Source: Streptomyces piniterrae
Lineage (GTDB): Bacteria > Actinomycetota > Actinomycetes > Streptomycetales > Streptomycetaceae
NCBI RefSeq assembly: GCF_005048155.1
Contig: NZ_SUMB01000015.1
Coordinates: 1-64,000, forward strand
Direction: 5' to 3'
Length of the DNA stretch: 64,000 bases
Position 1 is the stretch's first letter. Each line of letters begins with the position of its first letter. The notes beneath the pieces were generated by a model, which saw only the letters and a list, made by a program, of their open reading frames with translations, was not told where the DNA came from and did no database searches. Below, piece by piece: positions 17,326-25,671 of this stretch. A program made the translations under genes and the position numbers.

Positions 17326-19176
17326 CGTGTGTGACGGCCGCGGTGCCGACGGTGTGCCGCTGTCCGCCTGGCTCGGTGACGCGGTGGGCGTCTCGCTGGG
17401 CGTCGGGGTCCCGCTCGGCTGGGACGGTCCGGGCGTGTGGTGGGTCGGCGTCGGCCTGGGCCCGGGATGACTGTGCGACGGCCTCGGGTGCGGCGGGGTC
17501 GGCTTCGGCTTCGGATGCGCGGGCGACGGGTGGGCCGGCCCCGGGCCCGGCTGGGGCGCGCCACGGCCCTCCAGCGTGACGGCGGCGGCACCGGGATCGA
17601 TGGCGATACGGGCCCGCCAGTGGCCCTCGGGCTCCCGGTCGTGATCGACCCAGACCGTGATCGTCGTGGTCTCCCCCGGCCGCAGCACACCCGCCGTATG
17701 GCTCATCTGCAGCCACGGGGCGGCCGCCGACGCCCGCCAGCGCACCGCGGAACCGCCGGACGCGCTGATCGTGACGACCGTCATGCCGCCGCTCGGCTGC
17801 GCGGTGACGGTCAGCCGCCCCGGCCCCCTGCGCTCACGGCTCGGCTCACCGGGCCGCAGCGCGGTGCCGTCCGCGCTGACCACCTCGACCGACACATCGG
17901 GCGACCGCCGACCGGCCGAGAAGCCCGGATCGGGAGTCGTCCTGGCGTTGCCGGCGTTCTCGTACGGGCTGCCGTCCAGCCGGCCGCTGTCCGACTCGTT
18001 GGCGGTCACCGCGGGGGTGCCGTCCGCCTCGCCCGTGGCCGGGGCGTTGCGGTACGCCGCCCAGACGGCCAGCACCGGCGCCGCCAGGACCGTCGCGACG
18101 ACGGTGGTCGTCACCGCCCGGCTGCGCAGCCTGCGGCGGCGGGCCGCCCGGTCCGTGGGGCCCACGGGGAAACCGCTGCGGTCGTAGCGAGGAGAACCGT
18201 TTGGCCCACCGGAGCGCCCGGTCCCGGGCACGCCCGCTCCCGGCACCCCCTCGGCGCGCCCCGACCGGGAGCGCCGGGCCGCCGCCAGCGCCCGGAGGAC
18301 CGCCTCCCGATCCGCTCCGACCAGCGGCAGCGCCCCTTGGGCCGCGGGCGCGGTGCCCGGCCACGGCCCGGCCGCGGTGGCCCGCTCCGCCGTCCGCCGG
18401 CACTCGGCGCAGTCGTCGACATGGCGTACCAGCTCACGGCGGAGCGCCACACCGAGCAGCATCTGGGTGTCGCCGGCCAGCCGCGCCACATCGGGACATC
18501 GGCCGCGCTCGACAACGGCCAGCGCGGCCCGGGTCCGCTCCACCTCACAGGACGCGGCGGCCAGCAGCTGGCGGGTGGCGACCGCCTCCGCGCCGAGCAC
18601 CGCGGCGACCTCACGGGCCGAGAGCCGATGGCGTACCGACAGCTCCAGCGCCTCGCGCTGCTCGGGACTGGTCCCGGCGGCCTCCGGCCAGGCCAGCACG
18701 GCGAGTTCACGCTGCCGCCCGGGGTCGGGAGCGGCCTCGGCGGACGGCCCGCCGCGAGTCCCACCGGGCGGGAACGGGCGGCCCGACGACGCTGCCCGGG
18801 GAAGCTCGGCGAGCCGGCGCAGACAGGCCCAGCGGGCCAGGGCGTAGAGCCAGGGACGGTAGAGGGCCCGTTCGGCGGGCCGCCGGCCATGGTGGCGGCC
18901 GGCGAGCGCGAGCGTCTCGCCGAGCACCGCGGTCGCCGCGTCGTGCTCGCACAGGACGGACAGGCAGTAGGTGAACAGCCCGTCCAGATAGGGCTCGTAG
19001 GGCTCCCTGCGGTCCGTGCCGGTCGCGCTGTTCGCTCGTGCCGCACCGTTCGCCCGGTCTGCGTCGGACCGGCCCGGCCGCTCGGAGGGCTGCGGCCGGC
19101 TCCGGCCCGGTGCGCCGCTGCGCGCCCGGTGTGCGCCGGTGGAATGCCTGGGATGCTCTGGCCTGCTGCTCATCAC
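17308..19176 (-). CDS. Sigma-factor-like / zinc-finger anti-sigma-like fusion membrane protein
   Basis: This 622-residue multi-domain protein has, in order, an ECF-sigma-like N-terminal half (region-2-like about 60-130, region-4-like helix-turn-helix about 165-222) and a zinc-binding anti-sigma motif His252-x3-Cys256-x2-Cys259. A linker and one membrane segment (about 355-374) follow. The outside part has an Ig/BACON-like domain (about 450-555) and ends in a Pro/His/Ser-rich wall-spanning tail. A sigma-like domain tethered to its own anti-sigma domain and membrane would be a one-protein envelope sensor, or a degenerate sigma that no longer binds core polymerase. GTG 19176 is followed directly by ATG 19173; either could start it. 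Confidence 0.8.
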   Translation of the reverse strand: MMSSRPEHPRHSTGAHRARSGAPGRSRPQPSERPGRSDADRANGAARANSATGTDRREPYEPYLDGLFTYCLSVLCEHDAATAVLGETLALAGRHHGRRPAERALYRPWLYALARWACLRRLAELPRAASSGRPFPPGGTRGGPSAEAAPDPGRQRELAVLAWPEAAGTSPEQREALELSVRHRLSAREVAAVLGAEAVATRQLLAAASCEVERTRAALAVVERGRCPDVARLAGDTQMLLGVALRRELVRHVDDCAECRRTAERATAAGPWPGTAPAAQGALPLVGADREAVLRALAAARRSRSGRAEGVPGAGVPGTGRSGGPNGSPRYDRSGFPVGPTDRAARRRRLRSRAVTTTVVATVLAAPVLAVWAAYRNAPATGEADGTPAVTANESDSGRLDGSPYENAGNARTTPDPGFSAGRRSPDVSVEVVSADGTALRPGEPSRERRGPGRLTVTAQPSGGMTVVTISASGGSAVRWRASAAAPWLQMSHTAGVLRPGETTTITVWVDHDREPEGHWRARIAIDPGAAAVTLEGRGAPQPGPGPAHPSPAHPKPKPTPPHPRPSHSHPGPRPTPTHHTPGPSQPSGTPTPSETPTASPSQADSGTPSAPRPSHTARPAR

Positions 19177-19439
19177 CCGGCGACGGTAGGCGGATGATGC
19201 AGCCGCGCTCGCGTACCTTGCGCCCTTTTAACCCATACGGGTGACCATCTCCCTCAAAAGGGGACACGAATCGCCGATTCCGCGCCCGACGCGCACCGGT
19301 TACGTCACCCGGTTGGCGCAATGTACGGGCGGCTCAGGCCCCCTGATCCCCACCCGGGCGCGAGCCGGCGCCCGGCGCCTCCCCCGGTCCAGCCACAGCT
19401 CCACGGAGCATTGTCGGACCCCGCCGATACGGTGAACTC

Positions 19440-20852
19440 ATGGCAACCCGAAAAACATCGGCCAAGGAGCGTCCCTCCTACCGCTGCACCGAATGCGGCT
19501 GGACCACCGCGAAGTGGCTCGGCCGCTGCCCCGAGTGCCAGGCATGGGGCACGGTCGATGAGTTCGGCGGCGCCCCCGCGGTCCGTACGACCGCGCCAGG
19601 GCGGGTCACCACCGCGGCACTGCCCATCGGCCAGGTCGACGGCAAGCAGGCCGCCGCCCGCTCGACCGGCGTGCCCGAGCTGGACCGCGTCCTGGGCGGC
19701 GGACTGGTCCCCGGCGCGGTCGCGCTGCTGGCCGGCGAGCCCGGCGTCGGCAAGTCCACCCTCCTCCTGGACGTCGCCGCGAAGGCCGCCAGCGACGCCC
19801 ACCGCACCCTCTACGTCACCGGCGAGGAGTCCGCCAGCCAGGTCCGGCTGCGCGCCGACCGCATCGGCGCCCTCGACGAGCACCTCTACCTCGCCGCCGA
19901 GACCGACCTCTCCGCCGTCCTGGGCCACCTCGACACCGTCAAGCCGTCCCTGCTCATCCTCGACTCCGTGCAGACCGTCGCCTCCCCGGAGATCGACGGC
20001 GCACCCGGCGGCATGGCCCAGGTCCGCGAGGTCGCCGGGGCCCTCATCCGCGCCTCCAAGGAACGCGCGATGTCCACGCTCCTCGTCGGCCATGTCACCA
20101 AGGACGGCGCGATCGCGGGCCCCCGCCTCCTGGAGCATCTCGTCGACGTCGTCCTGCACTTCGAGGGCGACCGGCACGCCCGCCTCCGCCTCGTCCGCGG
20201 CGTCAAGAACCGGTACGGCACCACCGACGAGGTCGGCTGCTTCGAACTGCACGACGAAGGCATCACCGGCCTCGCCGACCCCTCGGGCCTCTTCCTGACC
20301 CGCCGCGCCGAGCCGGTGCCCGGCACCTGCCTGACGGTGACCCTGGAGGGCCGCCGCCCCCTGGTCGCCGAGGTCCAGGCGCTGACCGTCGACTCCCAGA
20401 TCCCCTCCCCCAGGCGTACGACATCGGGCCTGGAGACGTCCCGCGTCTCGATGATGCTGGCCGTCCTGGAGCAGCGCGGCCGGATCTCCGCCCTTGGCAA
20501 GCGCGATATCTACAGCGCGACGGTCGGCGGCGTGAAGCTGTCCGAACCCGCCGCCGACCTCGCCGTGGCCCTCGCACTCGCCAGCGCCGCCAGCGACACC
20601 CCGCTCCCGAAGAACCTGGTCGCCATCGGCGAGGTCGGGCTCGCCGGCGAGGTCAGACGGGTCACCGGCGTCCAGCGCAGGCTCTCCGAGGCGGCCCGGC
20701 TCGGCTTCACCCACGCCCTCGTACCGTCCGACCCGGGCAGGATCCCCGACGGGATGCGGGTCCTGGAGGTCGCCGACGTCGGGCAGGCGCTGAGCGTCCT
20801 TCCCAAGCGGGTGCGGCGGGAGGCCCCACGGGAAGAGGAGCAGCGCCGGTAG
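19440..20852 (+). CDS. radA: DNA repair protein RadA (branch migration ATPase)
   Basis: This 470-residue protein processes recombination intermediates with RecA. The N-terminal zinc finger is C16-x2-C19...C30-x2-C33. The RecA-like ATPase has Walker A GEPGVGKST (about 98-106) and LLILDSVQT, the RadA-specific KNRYG motif is near 258, and the C-terminal Lon-protease-like domain (GVKLSEPAADLAVALALASA) is present. Length is normal. ATG 19440 has GGTGA 4 bp upstream. disA follows 122 bp downstream on the same strand; radA and disA are adjacent in many Gram-positive bacteria and RadA is known to restrain DisA activity in Bacillus. Confidence 0.97.
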   Translation: MATRKTSAKERPSYRCTECGWTTAKWLGRCPECQAWGTVDEFGGAPAVRTTAPGRVTTAALPIGQVDGKQAAARSTGVPELDRVLGGGLVPGAVALLAGEPGVGKSTLLLDVAAKAASDAHRTLYVTGEESASQVRLRADRIGALDEHLYLAAETDLSAVLGHLDTVKPSLLILDSVQTVASPEIDGAPGGMAQVREVAGALIRASKERAMSTLLVGHVTKDGAIAGPRLLEHLVDVVLHFEGDRHARLRLVRGVKNRYGTTDEVGCFELHDEGITGLADPSGLFLTRRAEPVPGTCLTVTLEGRRPLVAEVQALTVDSQIPSPRRTTSGLETSRVSMMLAVLEQRGRISALGKRDIYSATVGGVKLSEPAADLAVALALASAASDTPLPKNLVAIGEVGLAGEVRRVTGVQRRLSEAARLGFTHALVPSDPGRIPDGMRVLEVADVGQALSVLPKRVRREAPREEEQRR

Positions 20853-20974
20853 ACTTTGCCCTGGTCTCGCCCGTCACCGCAGTCTTGCCGCCGGCCACGT
20901 ACGCTCCTCTGGTACGTCACCGCGGCAAGGGCCGGGCGGCCGCGGACCGACAGACCGTGCGACGGAGGAGTGCA

Positions 20975-22099
20975 GTGGCAGCCAACGACCGGGCATCGTC
21001 TCCCAGCAGGTCCGGCGGGAGCTCCGGCACCGACAGCCTGATGCGCGCCTCGCTGAGCGCCGTCGCGCCGGGTACGGCCCTGCGCGACGGCCTGGAGCGC
21101 ATCCTCCGCGGCAACACGGGCGGGCTGATAGTGCTGGGTTTCGACAGAACCGTCGAGTCCATGTGCACCGGCGGCTTCGTCCTCGACGTGGAATTCACCG
21201 CGACCCGGCTGCGCGAGCTGTGCAAACTCGACGGCGCGCTGGTCCTCGACAAGGACATCACCAAGATCCTCCGGGCCGGAGTGCAGCTCGTACCGGACGC
21301 CTCCATCCCCACCGAGGAGACCGGCACCCGCCACCGCACCGCCCAGCGCGTCTCGATCCAGGCGGGCTTCCCGGTCGTCTCCGTCAGCCAGTCCATGCGC
21401 CTGATCGCCCTCTACGTGGACGGCGAACGCCGCGTCCTCGAGGAATCCGCCGCGATCCTCTCCCGCGCCAACCAGGCGCTGGCCACCCTGGAGCGCTACA
21501 AGCTCCGCCTGGACGAGGTCGCCGGCACCCTCTCCGCCCTGGAGATCGAGGACCTGGTGACGGTCCGCGATGTCACCGCCGTCGCCCAGCGGCTGGAAAT
21601 GGTCCGCCGGATCGCCACCGAGATCGCCGAGTACGTCGTCGAGCTCGGCACCGACGGCCGCCTCCTCACCCTCCAGCTGGAGGAGCTGATCGCCGGCGTC
21701 GAGCCCGAGCGCGAGCTGGTCGTCCGCGACTACGTCCCCGAGCCGACCGCCAAGCGCTCCCGCACGGTCGCCGAGGCGCTCTACGAGCTGGACGCCCTCA
21801 GCCACACCGAACTCCTCGAACTCCCCATCGTGGCCCGCGCGTTGGGCTACAGCGGCTCCCCCGAGACGCTGGACTCCGCGGTCTCGCCGCGCGGCTTCCG
21901 CCTGCTGGCGAAGGTCCCCCGGCTGCCCGGCACCGTCATCGACCGCCTCGTCGACCACTTCGGCGGCCTGCAGAAGCTGCTCGCGGCCAGCGTGGACGAC
22001 CTCCAGACGGTCGACGGCGTCGGCGAGGCCCGCGCCCGCTCGGTCCGCGAGGGCCTGTCGCGACTGGCGGAGTCGTCGATCTTGGAGCGGTACGTCTAG
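20975..22099 (+). CDS. disA: Diadenylate cyclase DisA (c-di-AMP synthase, DNA integrity scanning)
   Basis: This 374-residue protein makes c-di-AMP from two ATP. The DAC domain holds DGA (86-88) and RHR (119-121), both needed for catalysis. It is followed by the helical linker and a C-terminal helix-hairpin-helix DNA-binding domain (LLAASVDDLQTVDGVGEARARSV). GTG 20975 is chosen because GGAGGAG lies just upstream and the frame before it is not conserved-looking. In Streptomyces, c-di-AMP controls spore and wall hydrolases and osmotic balance. The last codons and stop are repeated four more times downstream. Confidence 0.97.
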   Translation: MAANDRASSPSRSGGSSGTDSLMRASLSAVAPGTALRDGLERILRGNTGGLIVLGFDRTVESMCTGGFVLDVEFTATRLRELCKLDGALVLDKDITKILRAGVQLVPDASIPTEETGTRHRTAQRVSIQAGFPVVSVSQSMRLIALYVDGERRVLEESAAILSRANQALATLERYKLRLDEVAGTLSALEIEDLVTVRDVTAVAQRLEMVRRIATEIAEYVVELGTDGRLLTLQLEELIAGVEPERELVVRDYVPEPTAKRSRTVAEALYELDALSHTELLELPIVARALGYSGSPETLDSAVSPRGFRLLAKVPRLPGTVIDRLVDHFGGLQKLLAASVDDLQTVDGVGEARARSVREGLSRLAESSILERYV

Positions 22100-22181
22100 C
22101 TGCCGGCGGTACGTCCAGGTCGGATGGGTAGGTCCAGCTCGGACGGGCACGTCCAGGTCGGAGCGGCACGTCCAGGTCGCA
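22087..22181 (+). repeat. Five 19-bp tandem repeats spanning the disA stop codon
   Basis: The units start at 22087, 22106, 22125, 22144 and 22163. The first, GCGGTACGTCTAGCTGCCG, contains the disA stop TAG. The others read GCGGTACGTCCAGGTCGGA with small changes, with CAG in place of TAG. A second GGTCGCGCAGGCCAC-type repeat follows at about 22206-22245. Confidence 0.85.
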
Positions 22182-22326
22182 TCGGATCAGGCCACGTGGG
22201 TCGGTCGCGCAGGCCACGCGGGCTACCCAGGTCGCGCAGGCCACCAGTCCACGCAGGTCGCACCGGACCGGGCGGCGCCCGGGGTGGTGCGCCCGCCGCT
22301 GCCTGTGCCTGCCTTCCCCCGGCGCC

Positions 22327-23313
22327 CTAACCGGCCAGCACACCCGCCTCCTTCTCCGGTGCCAGGCCCGGCGCCGGGCGGTCCGGACGCTGCGGCGCCG
22401 TACCGCCGATGCTCCGGAGCCAGGCCCAGGTGTCGGCCACGGTTTCGCTGACGGGACGACACTTCAGCCCGGCGGCAAGAGCCTTGGACGTATCGCCGTG
22501 GTGCATCGTGTCGTGGGACTCGCCCGGCGGCAGCCAGATCGGCAGCTCCGTCCATGGCTCGATACCGGCGGCGAGCACCTCCTCAGGGGCCGTCCAGCGC
22601 AGCACCGCGTCCGAGCCGGTGGCCTTCACACAGCTGTCCAGAAGCTCGCCCATGGTGGTGTGCCCCACCGCGCTGACCAGGTTGTACGCACCACCGACCG
22701 CCGCCTGCAAGGCGTCCAGCGTCCACTCCGCCAGGTCGCGGGCGTCGACGTACTGCAGGGCCAGGTCCCGCGGCCCCGGTGCGAGGACGGGGCCGCCGCG
22801 GGCGATCCGGCCCAGCCACCACGGCAGCCGCCCGCTGTTCTCGTACGGGCCGAGGATCAGGCCCGCGCGGACGAGCAGCGCCCGGTCCCCGAAGGCGTCC
22901 ACCGCGGCCAGCTCACCGCCCCGCTTGGCCCGCGCATAGTCGTCGGCGTCGGTGTCATCAGGGCAGCCCGGCACCAGCGGGCCCTCCTCGTCCAGCCCCG
23001 GCCCGGCCGGATAGGCGTACACCGACCGGCTGGAGATATAGGCGTACGCCCCGGCCCGGCCGGCCAGCAGCCGCGCAGCGTCCCGCACGGCCGACGGCGG
23101 GCCGGTCCAGGTGTCGACGACGGCGTCCCACTCGCCGTTCTCCAGGGCGGCCAGTCCGGCCGCGTCCCCGCGGTCGCCGCGCAGCGCTGTGGCACCTTCC
23201 GGGGGAGCGTGGTGCCCGCGATGGAACACGGTCACCCGCCAACCCCGCGCCAGCGCCGCCTCGCTGACCGCCCGACCCACGAACTCCGTTCCACCCAGCA
23301 TCAGTAGTCGCAT
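22327..23313 (-). CDS. NAD-dependent epimerase/dehydratase family protein
   Basis: This 328-residue short-chain-dehydrogenase-like protein has an N-terminal Rossmann motif MRLLMLGGTEFVGRAV, DTWTGPPSAV, YISSRSVYAYP (possible SxxxY) and RAGLILGPYENSGRLPWWL. These resemble the isoflavone-reductase/UDP-glucose-epimerase-like group common in actinobacteria. The YxxxK lysine is displaced (DYARAKRGGE supplies Tyr and Lys). ATG 23313 begins the Rossmann strand. The substrate is unknown. It is convergent with disA. Confidence 0.88.
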   Translation of the reverse strand: MRLLMLGGTEFVGRAVSEAALARGWRVTVFHRGHHAPPEGATALRGDRGDAAGLAALENGEWDAVVDTWTGPPSAVRDAARLLAGRAGAYAYISSRSVYAYPAGPGLDEEGPLVPGCPDDTDADDYARAKRGGELAAVDAFGDRALLVRAGLILGPYENSGRLPWWLGRIARGGPVLAPGPRDLALQYVDARDLAEWTLDALQAAVGGAYNLVSAVGHTTMGELLDSCVKATGSDAVLRWTAPEEVLAAGIEPWTELPIWLPPGESHDTMHHGDTSKALAAGLKCRPVSETVADTWAWLRSIGGTAPQRPDRPAPGLAPEKEAGVLAG

Positions 23314-23457
23314 CCCGCGACTGTGCCCCAGGAGCCCCACTCGGGACAGGACCGCACGCTCTCAGCGCAACGAACGGAGCACGAGCCTCCGGGGAGCCGC
23401 CCCAGCCGGCCGCTGTTGATCAGCCTTGCGATCCCGCTGAATCAGCCCTGGTCGCCG

Positions 23458-24282
23458 TTAGTCGCCCTTGGCGAGCACGAAAAACGTGTGGACCGGGGAC
23501 AGGCCCGGGACCTCGGCCTCGATGCGGTACTTGCCGGCCGGGACGGCGGCCGCGCTCGGCGTCGCGCACTGCGGGGCGCTCGCCCGGCGGTCCCACTCGA
23601 TGGTGCGCTTCACGGAACCCTTCGCCGGGACCTGGAGCAGCGCGGAGCCGGTACCCGACGGGCAGTCGTTGGAGGCCCACACCCGGTCGTCGTCCGCGGT
23701 GTCGTCGGTGATGGTGAGCACCGCGGCCTTACGTCCGAGGTCCACCTTGCAGGCGGAACCCGCGGTGTTCTTCACCGTCAGCTCGAACTTCGGCTTCTCG
23801 CCCGGCCGGTAGGAGTCCTCGACGCTGCGCAGCGTCAACTTGCCAGCGCCGGAAGCGCAGTTGGGGAGCGGGGAGCCGGCCGGTACGACACCGCCGCCCG
23901 AACCCTCGCCGATCGGCGCACCACCACCGGAGCCGCCGGCACCCGAACCGTCGGAACCGCCGGAACCTGACCCGCCGCCCGAAGAACCCGAGCCGCCACC
24001 GGAGTCCGAGCCCGATTCACCGCTGCCGCCCGAACTGTCGCGCCCGCCGGGCTTTTGAGTGATCGCCGGCCCGGTGCCGGAGGGGCCGGGCGTGATCGAC
24101 TCGGCGGGACCCGAACCCTCCGCGCCCTTGCCCTCGTTGCCCGTCTTGCCGCTGTTTCCGCCCAAGTTGAGCGCCCACACCACCAGGAGGGCGAGCAGTG
24201 CGACGATGGCCAGCGCAACGGCCCTCCGCCGCCAGTAGATGGAGGAGGGAAGCGGCCCGATCGGATTGCGCAGTGATCCCAC
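23458..24282 (-). CDS. Membrane-anchored extracytoplasmic protein, function unknown
   Basis: This 274-residue protein has a short cytoplasmic N-terminus, one membrane helix (AVALAIVALLALLVVWALNL, about 21-40) and a long Gly/Ser/Pro linker (about 42-140). An outside beta-rich domain follows with four Cys (NCASG, SACKVDL, NDCPSG, APQCAT), likely two disulfides, and a KYRIEAEVPGL ending. The architecture suggests an envelope-located binding or adaptor protein. GTG 24282 is used; the ribosome-binding site is weak. It lies on the same strand as the epimerase, 144 bp upstream. Confidence 0.8.
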   Translation of the reverse strand: MGSLRNPIGPLPSSIYWRRRAVALAIVALLALLVVWALNLGGNSGKTGNEGKGAEGSGPAESITPGPSGTGPAITQKPGGRDSSGGSGESGSDSGGGSGSSGGGSGSGGSDGSGAGGSGGGAPIGEGSGGGVVPAGSPLPNCASGAGKLTLRSVEDSYRPGEKPKFELTVKNTAGSACKVDLGRKAAVLTITDDTADDDRVWASNDCPSGTGSALLQVPAKGSVKRTIEWDRRASAPQCATPSAAAVPAGKYRIEAEVPGLSPVHTFFVLAKGD

Positions 24283-24464
24283 GCGGAAACTCTACGAGAG
24301 ATCCGCAGTCACACCGGCCAGTACCCGCCGCACGAAGCTGCAACTTTTCCCATCATCGTCCCGGAGAAGCGCACCCACCCGCTTTTCCCCCACGCCCCTC
24401 ACGCCTCCTCCACATCACGGGCGGGGGACTCGTCCACATCAAGGGCCAGGGAGCGACGCAGACT

Positions 24465-24535
24465 CCTCCCCCCGGGGCGGGTGTCGTCTCGCTCCGGGAG
24501 GGAGGGTCGTCACCTCGCCCCCGGGGCGGGTGTCC
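24465..24535 (-). repeat. Duplicated 23-bp tail of the PNPOx-like gene
   Basis: The gene-end copy at 24513-24535 and the downstream copy at 24465-24487 match at 21 of 23 positions (core CCCCCGGGGCGGGTGTC on the plus strand), 48 bp apart. The stop codon is just outside the repeat. Confidence 0.65.
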
Positions 24536-25211
24536 GTTTCCACTCCTCCTTGTGTCCGAAGCCCTGACCGTTGTCGATCAGCCGCAGCCAGTCGGGGCGC
24601 AGCTCCCAGAGCGCGGTCCGCTCCAGCGCCGCGCGGAGCTGCTCGCTCGCCACGACGAACGGGAAGCGCTCGGTGTAGATCCGCCAGCCGGCCTCCCACT
24701 CGGCACCAATCAGCGGGCGACAGCCGCCGCGCCCCTGCAGACCGGTCAGCCCGCTCCACTCCTGGCCGTCCTTCTGCATCGTGAAGGCCACCCGGGCTCC
24801 GGGCTGCGCGAGGGCGCGGCCGTGCCGTGTCGTGGTCGCGCTGACGAAGTACAGCGCCGGTCCGGCATCGGCCCCGCCATCAGCCCCGCCGTTGGTCCCG
24901 CCATCGGCTGCTCCATCGGCTGCTCCATCGACCCCGCCGTCGGCTCCTGGCGGGCTCGCCGCGTACAGCACGGCGCACGCCTGCGGGCCGTCCTCGTCCG
25001 CGTACGCCAGTGTCATCGTCGTATGGCCGGCCAGCGCCCGCCGGATCGCCGCCGGGCAGGCCCCGCCGGCCGCACCTGCCGCGCCGGCCGCCTCGGCCGC
25101 CTCGGCCCGCGTCACGGAGCCCGCTTCCGCCTCTGCCGCGCGGGCCGCCCCCTCAGCACCGCCCGCCCCCTCGGCACCGCCCGCGCCCGCCGCACCGCCC
25201 GTACCGTTCAC
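24510..25211 (-). CDS. Pyridoxamine 5'-phosphate oxidase-like split-barrel protein
   Basis: This 233-residue protein resembles the flavin- or heme-binding PNPOx-like split-barrel family. It has HTTMTLAYADEDGPQACAVLYA, LYFVSATTTRHGRALAQ, VAFTMQKDGQEWSGLTGLQGRG and a C-terminal LRPDWLRLIDNGQGFGHKEEW. The start is taken at GTG 25211, with GGAAGG 8 bp upstream. The N-terminus is a Gly/Ala/Glu low-complexity stretch, and a second Gly/Ala/Asp run (about residues 90-115, repeated GGADG units) interrupts the barrel between two strands. Both expansions look like recent repeat growth. The cofactor and substrate are unknown. Confidence 0.78.
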   Translation of the reverse strand: MNGTGGAAGAGGAEGAGGAEGAARAAEAEAGSVTRAEAAEAAGAAGAAGGACPAAIRRALAGHTTMTLAYADEDGPQACAVLYAASPPGADGGVDGAADGAADGGTNGGADGGADAGPALYFVSATTTRHGRALAQPGARVAFTMQKDGQEWSGLTGLQGRGGCRPLIGAEWEAGWRIYTERFPFVVASEQLRAALERTALWELRPDWLRLIDNGQGFGHKEEWKRTPAPGAR

Positions 25212-25671
25212 CTGCCGCACCTTCCGCCTTCCCTGCCCGTCCGCCCTGCTTCGCCTGGCTGCCCTGCTTCCCCGGCTTGCCTGCCAGGTTCCCCTGGCTG
25301 TCCCCCTGCCGGGCTTCCCTGCCTTCCGACCGCCTTCACCATCCTTACCGCGCCGCGCCCGCCCCTCTCCGCTTTCCTGCGTCCGCTTTCCTGCGTCCGC
25401 TTGCCTGCGTCCGCTTGTCTGCCTCCGCTTGCCCGGGTCCTCGCTCGCCGCCACCTTCCTTTTCGAGCAACAATCACGGAGAGTAATTAATTCCACCGGA
25501 TCGTAGTCGGGTTCCGGGGGTTCGGGTTCGGGCTCTCCGAGGCGTCTCGTGCGTACCGGCGGTAGCGGCCACCCGTGCGTACCCGGTCGTGCTGCGTGCG
25601 GGTGGGCGCGCGGCGGGGCGCGCCCGGTGCGTTTCATGGGTGCCGTTCGGCGTGCCAGGATCGGCGGTGCC
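25212..25671. other. Divergent intergenic region (PNPOx-like gene / mutY)
   Basis: A 460-bp pyrimidine-rich region without a supported gene. It contains the five 14-bp tandem repeats at 25370-25439 and an AT-richer spot (GAGAGTAATTAATTCC) around 25480-25496, likely holding promoters. The mutY frame stays open upstream of 25672 but the extra sequence does not resemble MutY. Confidence 0.5.
25370..25439. repeat. Five 14-bp tandem repeats
   Basis: The units are CGCTTTCCTGCGTC (25370, 25384), CGCTTGCCTGCGTC (25398), CGCTTGTCTGCCTC (25412) and CGCTTGCCCGGGTC (25426). The first two are identical and divergence increases along the array. Confidence 0.9.
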
